Made by a program: the position numbers and the translations under genes. From contig CANLAD010000001.1 in the NCBI GenBank assembly GCA_947488755.1, positions 1,931,501-1,995,500 on the forward strand: a DNA stretch of 64,000 nucleotides. Direction: 5' to 3'. The first letter of the stretch is position 1. Each line of letters opens with the position of its first letter. This DNA is from an uncultured Erythrobacter sp. Its GTDB lineage: Bacteria > Pseudomonadota > Alphaproteobacteria > Sphingomonadales > Sphingomonadaceae. Shown in pieces: positions 10,050 to 20,209 of the stretch. The notes below the pieces were generated by a model. The model had not been told where the DNA came from, made no database searches, and was given only the letters and a program-made list of their open reading frames with translations.

Positions 10050-10982
10050 ATGCTTCACGTCGTCCACCACGCCGATTACATGGCTCCGCGCCCCGAGCGC
10101 GGGACGTTTAGGTTCGACAAGTATTATCTCGTCATGGAAGTGTTGCGCGAAAGCGGCGCTGCGATCACTGAACACGCGCCCGAGCCGATGCCGCGCGACT
10201 GGCTCGAAGCGGTGCATGATCCGGAATATGTCGACGAGGTTTTTCGCGCCGCTGTCCCGCGCGAAAAGGCGCGGCGGATCGGTTTTCCGGTGACGGAGCG
10301 CATTCGCGACCGTGTGCGCCACACCAATGGCGGCACATGGCTTGCAGCGCAGCTGGCCATGCAGCACGGTTATGCCGCGAATAGCGCAGCGGGGAGCCAC
10401 CATGCGCTCGCCGACACGGGCGCGGGGTACTGCGTGTTCAATGATCTTGCTGTCGCGTCCAACCGACTGATAGCGCAGGGCGACGCGCGCCGTATCCTGA
10501 TCGTTGATTGCGATGTGCATCAGGGCGACGGAACCGCCAGCCTGACCGCGGCGCGCGAGGATATCTTCACGCTCTCGCTGCATGCCGAAAAGAACTTCCC
10601 GGTGCGCAAGGCGCGCTCGAACCGCGATGTCGCCTTGCCTGATGGGCTGGACGATGACGGCTTTATGGAAGCGCTCGAAACGCATGTGCCCGAAGTGATC
10701 GACCAGTTCGCACCCGATTTCGTTTTCTATCAGGCGGGTGTCGATCCGCATGTCGATGACAAGCTCGGGCGGCTGGCGCTGAGCGATGAAGGCCTCTGCC
10801 GGCGTGATCGGTTCGTGGTCGGTCAGGCGCGGCAACGCGGTCTCCCTATCGGCTCGGCGCTTGGCGGGGGATATGGCGACGACCAGCGCGAAGTCGCCGC
10901 GCGTCATGCCCGCTCGATGCTGGCGATGGCAGATGAGAACGCGAGGTTCACGTCCTTGCCGTCAGCCGCGACAGCGCGCTAG
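10050..10982 (+). CDS. histone deacetylase family protein (class II-like amidohydrolase)
   Basis: A 310-residue zinc-dependent deacetylase of the HDAC/acetoin-utilisation/acetylpolyamine amidohydrolase superfamily. Catalytic and metal-binding elements are [15 protein letters not shown], and [11 protein letters not shown], with a terminal GGGYGDD. The zinc ligands are the Asp and His of DVH plus the Asp of GVDPH. In bacteria these enzymes remove acetyl groups from polyamines, proteins or small amides. No signal peptide, hence cytoplasmic. It begins nine bases after parE but is likely independent of it in function. Substrate not predictable. Confidence 0.92.
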   Translation: MLHVVHHADYMAPRPERGTFRFDKYYLVMEVLRESGAAITEHAPEPMPRDWLEAVHDPEYVDEVFRAAVPREKARRIGFPVTERIRDRVRHTNGGTWLAAQLAMQHGYAANSAAGSHHALADTGAGYCVFNDLAVASNRLIAQGDARRILIVDCDVHQGDGTASLTAAREDIFTLSLHAEKNFPVRKARSNRDVALPDGLDDDGFMEALETHVPEVIDQFAPDFVFYQAGVDPHVDDKLGRLALSDEGLCRRDRFVVGQARQRGLPIGSALGGGYGDDQREVAARHARSMLAMADENARFTSLPSAATAR

Positions 10983-11026
10983 AATGTTCACCGGAACGCT
11001 AGGATTGGTGTGATAGTAGTATCGTC

Positions 11027-11731
11027 ATGAACCGCCGCGATCTTCTCAAAAGCACCATAGCCACGGGCGCTACCCTCGCCCTTCCGGCCACAATCGCCGC
11101 GCAGCCGCGCGCGGGAACCGCACGGGAGCGCGTGCTGTTCGATCTCGCCAAGCGCGAACTCGACCGGGCGGGCGATGTCATCTGGCGGCGCGATATCGTC
11201 GGGATTGCGGATTTCGGCGTGCATTCGGCCAATCGCCGGTTTCACTTCGTCAATCTCGACCGCGAGGAAGTGCAGTCCTATCACGTCAGCCATGGCACCG
11301 GCTCCGATCCCGAACACGATGGCTGGCTGAATGATTATTCCAATGTCGAAGGCTCCAACGCGACCAGCCGCGGGGCATACGTGACGTGGGAATGGTATGT
11401 GGGGCGCTACGGCACATCAGTGCGGCTGGGCGGGTTGGACAGCACCAATGACAACGCGCTCGAACGCTATATCGTCATGCACCGCGCGAAGTATGCCGAA
11501 CCTTCGCATATCGACCGCTGGGGGCGGCTGGGCCGCTCGAATGGCTGCTTTGCGCTGGGCGAAGAACAATTCCGCATTGCGCTCCTCAACCTGTCGGGCG
11601 GGCGGCTGCTTTATGCCGACAGCTTGGGGCTTCAGGACGATGGCCGAATGCTGACCCGCGCGGAGCAGTTGGAGATGCTGCAACCCGACAAGCCGAATGC
11701 GGTGCAGCAATATATGCCGGGGGTGTTTTGA
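11027..11731 (+). CDS. murein L,D-transpeptidase catalytic domain family protein, Tat-exported
   Basis: A 234-residue protein with a twin-arginine leader (MNRRDLLKSTIATGATLALPATIAAQ), so it is exported folded to the periplasm. The mature part matches the murein L,D-transpeptidase-like family (YkuD_2 type): SHGTGSD near the front and then YIVMHRAKYAEPSHIDRWGRLGRSNGCFALG. The last motif carries the presumed catalytic Cys of SNGCF and an upstream His. Likely acts on peptidoglycan crosslinks or stem peptides. A second, unrelated-length L,D-transpeptidase lies 0.4 kb downstream on the other strand. Confidence 0.85.
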   Translation: MNRRDLLKSTIATGATLALPATIAAQPRAGTARERVLFDLAKRELDRAGDVIWRRDIVGIADFGVHSANRRFHFVNLDREEVQSYHVSHGTGSDPEHDGWLNDYSNVEGSNATSRGAYVTWEWYVGRYGTSVRLGGLDSTNDNALERYIVMHRAKYAEPSHIDRWGRLGRSNGCFALGEEQFRIALLNLSGGRLLYADSLGLQDDGRMLTRAEQLEMLQPDKPNAVQQYMPGVF

Positions 11732-11735
11732 CCCT

Positions 11736-12113
11736 TCAGTCGTGCGCAACGTAATAACCGCACACATCACTCCTAAGGTAGAAGGGTCCTATCTCCGGAT
11801 TATCTGTTTTGACCTCAACAAATTTAGCCTGACGGCCAAGGAGCACGGTTTTGAATTGAATTGCGTAATCGGATGCAATTTTCTTCTTTACAGTGCGGCA
11901 ACATTTGGGATCGTCGAGGTACTGAACTTCAGGCTTGGAGAAGGCTAAATCCTTGAACGAGCTTACGGCCCGCTTAACCCGCTGGTCGTCACTCACTAAT
12001 CCGATCGGATCAAAGCATAGATGGGTGTCGAAATAGTATGAAAGAGCGGCTCTTGCCGGCAGCACGAGGACCGCGCAAACTAGGCCGAAAAGAGCTAAGA
12101 GCTTCAATTTCAT
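11736..12113 (-). CDS. hypothetical secreted protein
   Basis: A 125-residue protein starting with a signal peptide (MKLKLLALFGLVCAVLVLPARAA). The mature part contains four or more cysteines (THLCFDPIGL, DDPKCCRTVKK, SDVCGYYV), suggesting disulfides in the periplasm. No family recognised. The coding region is clearly lower in GC than its neighbours, suggesting a recent arrival or relaxed constraint. ATG at 12113 was preferred to the GTG one codon earlier. It lies on the strand opposite the upstream transpeptidase and ends five bases past it. Confidence 0.65.
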   Translation of the reverse strand: MKLKLLALFGLVCAVLVLPARAALSYYFDTHLCFDPIGLVSDDQRVKRAVSSFKDLAFSKPEVQYLDDPKCCRTVKKKIASDYAIQFKTVLLGRQAKFVEVKTDNPEIGPFYLRSDVCGYYVAHD

Positions 12114-12162
12114 CACGACTCGTTAGCTGGTGCAACTCCTCTATGCAGCGCTTTGCGTCGCG

Positions 12163-13557
12163 CTAAGCCTCCCCTCGCGGGTCGTTCTCAATAACGATGA
12201 CCTCGTCATCGATCTCGTTCGAGCGGTCATCGACGCGCGGTTGATCCAGGCTCGCCAGCACCGGGGCGTCGCGGCCATAGATATCGTCGAAGGTGCGCAT
12301 CTCGCCATCGATGTCCGTCGCCATCGTGAAATAGGTGATGTAGGCGGGCATTTCCTTTTCGATCATCACCTTGGTGTATTCGCCCGAAGTCGCGATTTCG
12401 ACCGCTTCATCGCGGCTCGCGCCCTGCCCGAGGATCGCCATCGTGATCGCAAGCTCCAGCGCCCGCTCGGTGCGGATGCAGCCATGCGAGAGCGCGCGGC
12501 CCTCCTTGTCGAACAGGTGGCGCGAGGGCGTGTCGTGGAAGAAGATCGCGTGCGGGTTGGGCATTTCGAGCTTCATCCGGCCCAGCGAATTGCCCGGCCC
12601 GGGCTGCTGCACGACCGTGATCCAGCCGTTTTCGCCGCGCGTGCCCTTGTACCCATTCGCGCGCGCCCATGACGGATTGCCGAGCACGCGTTCACCCAGC
12701 CCTTCGCCCTTCACGATCGATTGCGGCACCGTCCAGGTCGGATTGAAGACCACGCCCTCGACCGTTTCGGCAAGCTGCGGCGTCGCCGTACGGCCCGGCT
12801 TGCCGACGATTGTGCGATAGCTGCTGATGATCTCGTCATTCACCGTCAGGCGCAGTTGATATTCGGGCACGTTGGTGATGAGGTATTGCGAGCCAAGATC
12901 ACGCGCCAGCCAGCGCCAGCGGTCCATATTCGCCCGGATCAGCTTGCGCGTTTCGGCATCGTCTTCAGGCGTTTGCGCCAATTCTTCGCGCAGCCGGGCA
13001 TAGTCCGGGTGGGTTGGATGAAGCCGCGCCAGCGTGCCCTCAATATCGCCGCTTTCCAGCGCTTCGGCCAGCAGCTTGTCGGTGCGATAGATATCGCGGT
13101 CGGGATCGACCACGAACCATTGTTCGCGCGCCTCCATCGGGGTGCGACCATCGCGCAGATCCTCAACCAGCCAAACGAAATTGCGTGAAGCGAGAACATC
13201 GAGCTCTTCTGACTGGCCAGACGCTGCGAGAGACCGCAATTCGGCCAAATTGTAGTCGGCGGGGTCCAGCCCCTCGGCGGCGATGCCCTCGATCACGGCG
13301 ATAAGCGCAGCGGCGTCAGCAGGACTCCACACCCCGACCAGCGGCCCCGGAGGCGCGAGGTCGCCCTGCACCATCGGCTGCGAGACCATGTCCGGGAAGG
13401 CCTCGTCAAAACGCGTGTCGGAACCCGGACTTACTTGCTCGGCCGAATCCTCCAATGCTGGTGCATCGGCGGTCTCGTCCTGCGCATAGGCCGCCCCGGC
13501 CACTAGCGCGACGCCGGCCACTGTGCCCGCCAATTGTCCAAACCAAGTGTTTCGCAT
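12163..13557 (-). CDS. L,D-transpeptidase (YcbB/LdtD-like)
   Basis: A 464-residue protein with an N-terminal signal peptide (MRNTWFGQLAGTVAGVALVAGAAYA), a scaffold region with ANMDRWRWLARDLGSQYLITNVPEYQL (typical of YcbB-type enzymes), and a C-terminal YkuD domain. Catalytic motif: His in IFFHDTPS and Cys in LSHGCIR. These enzymes form 3-3 crosslinks in peptidoglycan in the periplasm and resist most penicillins. The ATG at 13557 was chosen for the signal peptide and AGGAT just upstream. An acidic low-complexity stretch follows the signal peptide. Its C-terminus has an Asp/Glu-rich tail (RVDDRSNEIDDEVIVIEND). Confidence 0.93.
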   Translation of the reverse strand: MRNTWFGQLAGTVAGVALVAGAAYAQDETADAPALEDSAEQVSPGSDTRFDEAFPDMVSQPMVQGDLAPPGPLVGVWSPADAAALIAVIEGIAAEGLDPADYNLAELRSLAASGQSEELDVLASRNFVWLVEDLRDGRTPMEAREQWFVVDPDRDIYRTDKLLAEALESGDIEGTLARLHPTHPDYARLREELAQTPEDDAETRKLIRANMDRWRWLARDLGSQYLITNVPEYQLRLTVNDEIISSYRTIVGKPGRTATPQLAETVEGVVFNPTWTVPQSIVKGEGLGERVLGNPSWARANGYKGTRGENGWITVVQQPGPGNSLGRMKLEMPNPHAIFFHDTPSRHLFDKEGRALSHGCIRTERALELAITMAILGQGASRDEAVEIATSGEYTKVMIEKEMPAYITYFTMATDIDGEMRTFDDIYGRDAPVLASLDQPRVDDRSNEIDDEVIVIENDPRGEA

Positions 13558-13738
13558 TTTCGATCCTGTTTCGTGATGCGGTCCGCTCATGCCAAACCGC
13601 CGCGCCGTATTGTCAATATATCGAGAGCCCGCCGCTTGTATCAAGCATTGTGGCTTTCCCGCGCCTTAATTCGTTGCGGAGCGCGCGTCCAATGCATGCG
13701 TGACCGCGGTGGGCGGAAAGCGTAAGGCGGCGCACATC

Positions 13739-14674
13739 ATGTCCAACGCCCCAGAAATCAGCCGGATTGCACCTATTTTTGCGGCCGCGTTGGGCGTTGC
13801 CTGCCTGTCCGCGATGGACGCGGTGATGAAAGGCGCAGCGCTGGCGACCGGCGTTTATACGGCCACCTTGCTACGCAGCCTGTTTGGAGCAGGTATGATC
13901 GCGCCATTCTGGCTATCGCAGCGCACCGGCTGGCCGACGCGCAAAGTGATGAAACTACACATCGAGCGCGGCGTTCTCTCGGCCTTCATGGCGCTCAGCT
14001 TCTTCTACGCGCTCACCAAGCTACCTTTGGCTGAAGCGATCGCGCTCAGCTTTGTCGCGCCCCTTCTCGCGCTGTATCTAGCGCGTGTATTGCTGGGCGA
14101 GACGATCAGTTCGCAGGCAGTACTGGCCAGCATTCTCGGGCTCGCTGGAACATCCATCATCCTTGCCGGAAAGCTTGGCCGCGGCGAATTTGATACAGAC
14201 GCGCTTTACGGGCTGGCGGCGCTGGCCTTTTCCGCCGTGCTCTACGCCTACAATTTCATTGTGATCCGCCGCCAGAGCCAGATCGCCGGGCCGGTTGAGA
14301 TCGCCACATTCCATAGCGGCGTCGGAGGTATCGTCCTGCTCATCTTCGCGCCGTTTTTCTGGGTGACACCGCAGCTCGATATGCTCGGTGCGCTGGTGGC
14401 TGGTGGCGCATTGACGGTGGCGGGCGCGATGGCGCTCGCCTGGGCATATGCCCGAGCGGAGGCACAAGCGCTGGTGCCGATCGAATATTCGGGCTTTGTC
14501 TGGGCGAGCATTCTGGGCTGGGCGTTCTTCGATGAGGCGCTCACCATATCGACTCTGGCGGGCACCATGGTGATCGTAAGCGGCTGCTGGCTCGTGGCGC
14601 GCGCCAAAGCGGCGGATCGCGCAGCCGTCCCGTTTGAACATCGGCCCCCAAACCGCCGCAAACCACGGGTATGA
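13739..14674 (+). CDS. EamA/DMT family transporter
   Basis: A 311-residue membrane protein with ten hydrophobic helices arranged as two EamA repeats; repeat starts are visible as AAALGVACLSAMDAVMKG and FSAVLYAYNFIVIRRQS. The motif LPLAEAIALSFVAPLLALYLA is typical of this drug/metabolite exporter family. It probably exports an amino acid or metabolite across the inner membrane; the substrate is unknown. The ATG at 13739 has AAGGCGG upstream. It is divergent from the L,D-transpeptidase, with a promoter region of about 180 bases between them. Confidence 0.92.
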   Translation: MSNAPEISRIAPIFAAALGVACLSAMDAVMKGAALATGVYTATLLRSLFGAGMIAPFWLSQRTGWPTRKVMKLHIERGVLSAFMALSFFYALTKLPLAEAIALSFVAPLLALYLARVLLGETISSQAVLASILGLAGTSIILAGKLGRGEFDTDALYGLAALAFSAVLYAYNFIVIRRQSQIAGPVEIATFHSGVGGIVLLIFAPFFWVTPQLDMLGALVAGGALTVAGAMALAWAYARAEAQALVPIEYSGFVWASILGWAFFDEALTISTLAGTMVIVSGCWLVARAKAADRAAVPFEHRPPNRRKPRV

Positions 14675-14782
14675 ACCCTTGACCTTGGCCGTGCGTTGAC
14701 CCACTTGAACAGCAGAATTTCGGCCCGCGACGCGACGTTCCGCGTAGGCGCCGACACAGCCAGCACGAAGGACCAGACCTAC

Positions 14783-17455
14783 ATGACCGCCACCGGCAAA
14801 GACACGCTCTCCACCCGCACATCGCTCGACGTCAACGGCAAGACCTACGCCTATTACTCGCTGTCAAAGGCGGGCGAGCAATTGGGCGATGTGTCGCGCC
14901 TGCCGATCTCGATGAAAGTGCTGCTCGAAAACCAGCTGCGGTTCGAAGATGAGGGCTTTACCGTCGGGCGCGATCATTTGCAGGCGATCGTCGACTGGCA
15001 GGACAATCCCAAGACCGGAAGCGAGATCCAGTATCGCCCGGCACGCGTGCTGTTGCAGGATTTCACCGGCGTCCCCTGCGTGGTCGACCTTGCCGCGATG
15101 CGCGATGCGATCAAGGAATTGGGCGGCGAGACGTCCAAGATCAATCCGCAGGTGCCGGTCAACCTGGTGATCGATCACTCGGTCATGGTTGACGAGTTCG
15201 GCCACCCCAAGGCGATGGAAGCGAACATGGCGCTCGAATACGAGCGCAACCGCGAGCGCTACGACTTCCTCAAATGGGGCTCCAAAAGCTTCGAGAATTT
15301 CTCCGCCGTCCCTCCGGGCACCGGCATCTGCCACCAGGTCAACCTCGAGCACATCGCCAAGGGCGTTTGGGCGAGCGAGGACGAAAACGGCGAAATGGTC
15401 GCCTATCCCGACACTTGCGTTGGGACGGACAGTCATACCACCATGATCAACGGTCTGGGCGTGCTGGGCTGGGGCGTCGGCGGGATCGAGGCCGAGGCTG
15501 CGATGCTCGGCCAGCCGATCTCGATGCTGATCCCCGAAGTCGTGGGCTTCAAGCTGACGGGCGCGATGGCCGAAGGGGTCACCGCAACCGATCTGGTGCT
15601 GACTTGCGTGCAGATGCTGCGCGAAGTGGGCGTGGTGGGCCGCTTCGTCGAGTTCTACGGACCGGGCGTTGCCAACCTCACTCTCGCCGACCGTGCGACC
15701 ATCGCCAATATGGCGCCCGAATACGGCGCCACATGCGGGTTCTTCGGCATTGACGACAAGACCATCGAATATATGCGGCTGACCGGCCGCGATGAAGAGA
15801 CGATCGCGCTGGTCGAGGCCTACGCCAAGGCACAGGGCATGTGGTTCGATCCCGCAGCCGAGCCGGTCTTCACCAAGACGCTCGACCTCGACATGGCAAA
15901 CGTGGTCCCCAGCCTCGCCGGACCGAAGCGCCCGCAGGACAAGGTCATCCTTCCCGAGGTGGACGAGCTGTTCAATTCGGACCTCAAAAAGGTTTATAAC
16001 AAGGACGCACCGCATCGCACGGCTGTCGACGGGCTGGACCACGATATCGGCGATGGCGACGTGGTCATTGCGGCAATCACCAGCTGCACCAACACCTCCA
16101 ACCCCGACGTGATGATCGCCGCGGGCCTGATGGCGAAGAAGGCGCACGAGAAGGGTTTGAAGCCCAAGCCGTGGGTCAAGACCAGCCTTGCACCCGGGTC
16201 ACAGGTGGTCACCGACTATCTCGAGAAGTCCGGGCTTCAGGATGATCTCGACGCGATCGGGTTCGATCTCGTCGGATATGGCTGCACGACCTGTATCGGC
16301 AATTCCGGCCCGCTCGCTCCGCCGATTTCGAACGCGATCAACACGCAGGATATCGTCGCCGCCAGCGTGTTGTCCGGCAATCGCAACTTCGAAGGCCGCG
16401 TCAGCCCGGACGTGCGCGCCAACTTCCTCGCTTCGCCGCCGCTGGTGGTCGCCTATGCGCTCAAGGGCACAGTAACAGAGGATATTACCACCACCCCACT
16501 CGGGCAGGATCAGCAGGGCAAGGACGTGATGCTCGCCGATCTGTGGCCAAGCAACGCCGAGATCGCCGAGCACCGCGCGGCCAATATCGATCGCACCATG
16601 TTCGAGCGGCGCTACGCCAACGTCTATGACGGTGACGAGCATTGGCAGGCGATCACGGTCGAACCGTCCGACACCTATCAATGGCGTGCCGGGTCCACCT
16701 ATGTCGCCAACCCGCCCTATTTTGACGGGATGGAAATGGAGCCCGCGCCGATCGCCGATATCGTCGACGCAAAACCGCTCGCAATCCTGGGCGACAGCGT
16801 CACCACCGACCACATCTCGCCCGCCGGTTCGATCAAGGAAGACAGCCCAGCAGGCTCCTATCTCAAATCCAACCAGGTCGCGAAGAAGGACTTCAACTCC
16901 TACGGTTCGCGCCGCGGCAATCATGAAGTGATGATGCGCGGCACCTTCGCCAATATCCGCATCAAGAACGAGATGGTGCCGGGTGTGGAGGGTGGCTACA
17001 CCACCTATCAGGGCGAGCAGATGCCGATCTACGACGCCGCGATGAAGCACAAGGAGGACGGCACGCAATTGATCGTGGTCGGCGGTAAGGAATACGGCAC
17101 CGGCTCCAGCCGCGACTGGGCGGCGAAGGGCACTATCCTGCTGGGCGTGCGGGCGGTCGTCGTCGAGAGTTATGAACGTATCCACCGCTCCAATCTGGTC
17201 GGGATGGGCGTGCTGCCGCTGCAGTTCAAGGAAGGCGAAAGCCGCGAGACGCTGAACCTCGGCCCGGACGACACGTTTACGATCCTGGGACTGGACGATC
17301 TGTCGCCCGCGCAGGAAGTTGAAGTCCAGGTGACGCGTCCTGACGGGTCGACCGATACCTTCACCGCGCTTTGCCGCATCGATACTGCGAACGAGATGGA
17401 GTATTATCGCAATGGCGGCATCCTCCACTACGTGCTGCGCAAACTGGCGGCGTGA
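14783..17455 (+). CDS. acnA: aconitate hydratase A
   Basis: An 890-residue aconitase/IRP-type enzyme. It isomerises citrate to isocitrate in the TCA cycle using a [4Fe-4S] cluster. Cluster ligands are in [10 protein letters not shown] and [14 protein letters not shown]. Further hallmarks: [24 protein letters not shown]-type swivel motif ([13 protein letters not shown]) and [18 protein letters not shown] at 14783 has GAAGGA ten bases upstream and gives the usual family length. The following rhodanese gene starts 13 bases later and may be cotranscribed. Confidence 0.98.
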   Translation: MTATGKDTLSTRTSLDVNGKTYAYYSLSKAGEQLGDVSRLPISMKVLLENQLRFEDEGFTVGRDHLQAIVDWQDNPKTGSEIQYRPARVLLQDFTGVPCVVDLAAMRDAIKELGGETSKINPQVPVNLVIDHSVMVDEFGHPKAMEANMALEYERNRERYDFLKWGSKSFENFSAVPPGTGICHQVNLEHIAKGVWASEDENGEMVAYPDTCVGTDSHTTMINGLGVLGWGVGGIEAEAAMLGQPISMLIPEVVGFKLTGAMAEGVTATDLVLTCVQMLREVGVVGRFVEFYGPGVANLTLADRATIANMAPEYGATCGFFGIDDKTIEYMRLTGRDEETIALVEAYAKAQGMWFDPAAEPVFTKTLDLDMANVVPSLAGPKRPQDKVILPEVDELFNSDLKKVYNKDAPHRTAVDGLDHDIGDGDVVIAAITSCTNTSNPDVMIAAGLMAKKAHEKGLKPKPWVKTSLAPGSQVVTDYLEKSGLQDDLDAIGFDLVGYGCTTCIGNSGPLAPPISNAINTQDIVAASVLSGNRNFEGRVSPDVRANFLASPPLVVAYALKGTVTEDITTTPLGQDQQGKDVMLADLWPSNAEIAEHRAANIDRTMFERRYANVYDGDEHWQAITVEPSDTYQWRAGSTYVANPPYFDGMEMEPAPIADIVDAKPLAILGDSVTTDHISPAGSIKEDSPAGSYLKSNQVAKKDFNSYGSRRGNHEVMMRGTFANIRIKNEMVPGVEGGYTTYQGEQMPIYDAAMKHKEDGTQLIVVGGKEYGTGSSRDWAAKGTILLGVRAVVVESYERIHRSNLVGMGVLPLQFKEGESRETLNLGPDDTFTILGLDDLSPAQEVEVQVTRPDGSTDTFTALCRIDTANEMEYYRNGGILHYVLRKLAA

Positions 17456-17468
17456 CCGGAGAGCATCT

Positions 17469-17939
17469 GTGATCGACCCGCGCCCGAGCCTCGCATTCAC
17501 CGTCCTCCTTTCGCTCGCAGCCTGCGCGCCGGGCGAGAAGGATGATGGCGAACGATCGAGCAACCCGGGATGGGGCTTCGAGCTGGCTTCAGCCGAGGCA
17601 GGTGAGTTCGAAGCAGGCGCCGTGATTGAACTTTCCGCAGAGGATTTGCGCAATCGCATGGCGGCGGGCGACGTGCGCTTGATCGATGTGCGGACGGATG
17701 GCGAAGTGGCCGAAGGGGTCATTCCTGGTGCAAAGCATATTGCGCTCGACGATTTCAATCCGGCGCGTCTGAATCTCGACGACGCAAGCGCCGTGGTTCT
17801 CTACTGCCGCTCCGGTCGCCGATCACGCATCGCGGGCAAGAGGCTGGCCGATCACACTGGGCACCCCGCGCGGCATCTCGCAGGCGGCATCACGGCTTGG
17901 GAAGCGGCAGGCGGACCGGTTGTGAGCCTAGGCTCCTAA
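17469..17939 (+). CDS. rhodanese-like domain lipoprotein
   Basis: A 156-residue protein starting with GTG behind a CGGAGAG ribosome site. The N-terminus is a lipoprotein signal (TVLLSLAACAPG) with the acylated Cys in LAAC. A single rhodanese domain follows: VRLIDVRTDGEVAEGVIPGA and an active-site loop VLYCRSGRRSR with the sulfur-carrying Cys, then HLAGGITAWEAAGGP. Rhodaneses transfer sulfane sulfur; the periplasmic, membrane-anchored location suggests cyanide, thiosulfate or redox handling. Position directly after aconitase suggests cotranscription but no shared pathway is evident. Confidence 0.9.
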   Translation: MIDPRPSLAFTVLLSLAACAPGEKDDGERSSNPGWGFELASAEAGEFEAGAVIELSAEDLRNRMAAGDVRLIDVRTDGEVAEGVIPGAKHIALDDFNPARLNLDDASAVVLYCRSGRRSRIAGKRLADHTGHPARHLAGGITAWEAAGGPVVSLGS

Positions 17940-17945
17940 TCCGTC

Positions 17946-18992
17946 TCACTCGCCGTCTGATGGATCGAACAGCCCGGACTGCGATCCACCACGCGGGACC
18001 GGGCGGTCGAGATCAAGGTGCTCCCACCCGGCATCGTTCAACATCCGCCCACGTTCGGTGCGTGCCAGGAGGCCTAGCTGGATGAGATACGGCTCAACCA
18101 CGTCCTCCACCGTATCGCGCGGCTCGGCCAGACCCGCCGCGAGCGCCGCGACGCCGACCGGTCCGCCCTTGTAGGTAGTCGCGATCATCGTGAGGTAGCG
18201 GCGATCCATCGCGTCGAGCCCCAGCCGATCGATCTCGAGCCTCGTCAGCGCATTGTCGGCCACCTTCTGCGTCACCTTGGCACCCCCTGCAACGTGCGCG
18301 AAGTCGCGCACCCGGCGCAACAGCCTGCCCGCGACGCGCGGCGTTCCGCGGGAGCGCCGTGCGATCTCGCGCGCACCCCCTGCGTCGATATCGAGCTCCA
18401 ACAGCCGCGCGGCGCGGGTCACCACCCGGTCAAGTTCCTCCTCGCTGTAGAATTGCAGCCGCACCGGAATGCCGAAGCGGTCGCGCAAAGGCGTCGTCAG
18501 CAGTCCCTGCCGCGTCGTCGCGCCGACCAGCGTGAAGGGCGGCAGGTCAATCCGCACACTGCGCGCCGAGGGCCCCTCCCCGATCATGATGTCCAGCGCG
18601 CGGTCCTCCATTGCCGGGTAGAGCACTTCCTCGACCACCGGGTTGAGGCGATGGATCTCGTCGATGAACAGCACGTCGTGCGGTTCGAGATTGGTGAGCA
18701 GCGCGGCGAGGTCGCCCGCTTTGGCGATCACCGGGCCGGAAGTGGCGCGAAAGCCGACGCCCAGCTCATTCGCCACGATTTGCGCAAGCGTCGTCTTGCC
18801 CAGCCCCGGCGGCCCGAAGAACAGCGTATGATCCATCGCCTCCCCGCGGCTCTTGGCGCTTTCGATGAACACCCGCAAATTGTCCCGCGCCGCTTCCTGC
18901 CCGATGAAGTCGGCGAGCTTGCGCGGGCGCAATGCGGCGTCCGGGTCGTCGGACTGGCGGTCGGGGGTGTGGAGAGGGACGGGGTCGGTCAT
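17946..18992 (-). CDS. ruvB: Holliday junction branch migration ATPase RuvB
   Basis: A 348-residue AAA+ motor of the RuvAB branch-migration complex. Walker A is GPPGLGKTT, Walker B VLFIDEIH, sensor 1 GATTR, and the C-terminal winged helix contains [31 protein letters not shown]. Standard length. Its ATG overlaps the stop of the preceding low-GC gene by one base (TAATG), so it is translated as part of a ruvA-X-ruvB operon. ruvC is not in this window. Confidence 0.97.
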   Translation of the reverse strand: MTDPVPLHTPDRQSDDPDAALRPRKLADFIGQEAARDNLRVFIESAKSRGEAMDHTLFFGPPGLGKTTLAQIVANELGVGFRATSGPVIAKAGDLAALLTNLEPHDVLFIDEIHRLNPVVEEVLYPAMEDRALDIMIGEGPSARSVRIDLPPFTLVGATTRQGLLTTPLRDRFGIPVRLQFYSEEELDRVVTRAARLLELDIDAGGAREIARRSRGTPRVAGRLLRRVRDFAHVAGGAKVTQKVADNALTRLEIDRLGLDAMDRRYLTMIATTYKGGPVGVAALAAGLAEPRDTVEDVVEPYLIQLGLLARTERGRMLNDAGWEHLDLDRPVPRGGSQSGLFDPSDGE

Positions 18993-19498
18993 TAGTCGAT
19001 AAGACCCAAAGCATCATGAATGGTCCTCGACAAAGCAAGGCCACGACTTGCCATATGCGTCAGCTGCTCTTTTTCATATTCAAGATCGGTGAGGCGAAAG
19101 ACCTTCCGAAATTCGGTATCTTCATCGCCATCACGATGCCATTTCCTAAACTCTAACCCAAAATCTCCCGAAGATGTATGGTATGCAGTGCAAAAGCCAT
19201 GCGCCAAGAGATGGCGTATCTGTTGGTGATGTTCAAAAGCCTCGATTAACCATTCTACTTCTTGCCGATATGCGGAGAAAAATCCGTCAATTTGCAAAAG
19301 CTCGCGAAGTTTTTGAACTCTTTTTTCCGGTCGGTGAGGGAGCCGCGCCTTGATGCTTTGATATTCTTGAAGTTCATAAGCTCGAATAAGCATATCTCCG
19401 AATAAATACTCAACCTGCGAATAACCATTCGAAATCCATCCTCTCAGCCTCTGCGCGTCTTCGATTAGCGCTTTTAATTCGTCTGACGGTTGCTCCAT
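18992..19498 (-). CDS. HEPN-motif (RX4H) protein of unknown function inserted between ruvA and ruvB
   Basis: A 168-residue mostly helical protein. Residues 95-100 are RHLLAH within [12 protein letters not shown], an RX4H motif of the kind that forms the active site of HEPN ribonucleases and marks HEPN folds in general. An N-terminal helix ([21 protein letters not shown]) is compatible with a HEPN four-helix bundle. GC content is plainly lower than in ruvA and ruvB. The start overlaps the ruvA stop (TGATG) and its stop overlaps the ruvB start (TAATG), so it is translationally coupled on both sides. No nucleotidyltransferase partner is adjacent. HEPN assignment is by motif only; a non-catalytic helical protein is possible. 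Confidence 0.7.
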   Translation of the reverse strand: MEQPSDELKALIEDAQRLRGWISNGYSQVEYLFGDMLIRAYELQEYQSIKARLPHRPEKRVQKLRELLQIDGFFSAYRQEVEWLIEAFEHHQQIRHLLAHGFCTAYHTSSGDFGLEFRKWHRDGDEDTEFRKVFRLTDLEYEKEQLTHMASRGLALSRTIHDALGLID

Positions 19499-20112
19499 CA
19501 CCCCGCCGCCTTCTTCAATGCCACGCGGATCAGCTCTCCCTCACCCGCGTCCTCTCCCAGCTCCGTCTGCGCGCGCGCCACGGCTTGGGCGGCTACGGCA
19601 GGCTTGAAGCCGAGGTTTTCCAAAGCGCTCACCGCGTCTGCGCTGGCGAGGCCAAGGCGCGGGGTGGCGCCCGCAATGCCTGCCGCACCCGCGGCACCGC
19701 CTCCGGGCAAAGCGCCCGCTTGGTCCTTCAGCTCGTTGACGATCCGTCCGGCCAGCTTCGGCCCCACCCCGTTCGCCCGCGCCACCTGCGCCGCGTCGCC
19801 TCCGGCGCAGGCATCGCGCAGTTCGCCGGTCGAGAGCGCGGACAGGATCGCCAGCGCCACCTTGCTTCCCACGCCCTGCACGCCGGTCAGCAGGCGGAAC
19901 CAGTCGCGTTCGCCGGCTTCGGCGAAGCCCAGCAGGCGCATGTCGTTCTCGCTCACCTGCAGGTCGGTGTGGACCGTGCAGCCCTCCCCGACCTCGCCCA
20001 GCGCGCTTAGCGTTCGGGCTGAGCAGTGGACGAGATAGCCTACCCCACCGACGTCGACGATCGCCCAGTCCTCGCCGGTATCATCGAGCCTGCCTGCTAG
20101 TTTCGCGATCAT
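19498..20112 (-). CDS. ruvA: Holliday junction branch migration protein RuvA
   Basis: A 204-residue RuvA subunit that binds the four-way junction and loads RuvB. Visible elements: N-terminal OB domain ([28 protein letters not shown]), helix-hairpin-helix motifs around [15 protein letters not shown] and [17 protein letters not shown], a Gly/Ala-rich flexible linker, and the C-terminal domain III ([20 protein letters not shown]) that contacts RuvB. ATG at 20112 gives the standard start and length; the frame stays open upstream but is not RuvA-like there. First gene of the ruvA-X-ruvB operon. Confidence 0.97.
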   Translation of the reverse strand: MIAKLAGRLDDTGEDWAIVDVGGVGYLVHCSARTLSALGEVGEGCTVHTDLQVSENDMRLLGFAEAGERDWFRLLTGVQGVGSKVALAILSALSTGELRDACAGGDAAQVARANGVGPKLAGRIVNELKDQAGALPGGGAAGAAGIAGATPRLGLASADAVSALENLGFKPAVAAQAVARAQTELGEDAGEGELIRVALKKAAG

Positions 20113-20209
20113 GCCCGCTTGTCGCCTATCGCGCGGGCAAACGCCAGTGACGAGGGGGCGGTTATCATCACCCGGTCTCGCGCTCGGTTCACCGCAGCCG
20201 CAGAACGCC

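Noticed and set aside
14864-16147. Long reading frame on the minus strand opposite acnA (about 427 codons)
   Set aside because: It is the mirror of the high-GC acnA codons, rich in His/Arg/Asp/Gly without any fold or motif, and acnA is clearly the real gene.
16199-17758. Long minus-strand reading frame opposite the acnA 3' part and the rhodanese gene
   Set aside because: No motifs, no start signal, and both plus-strand genes have clear family evidence.
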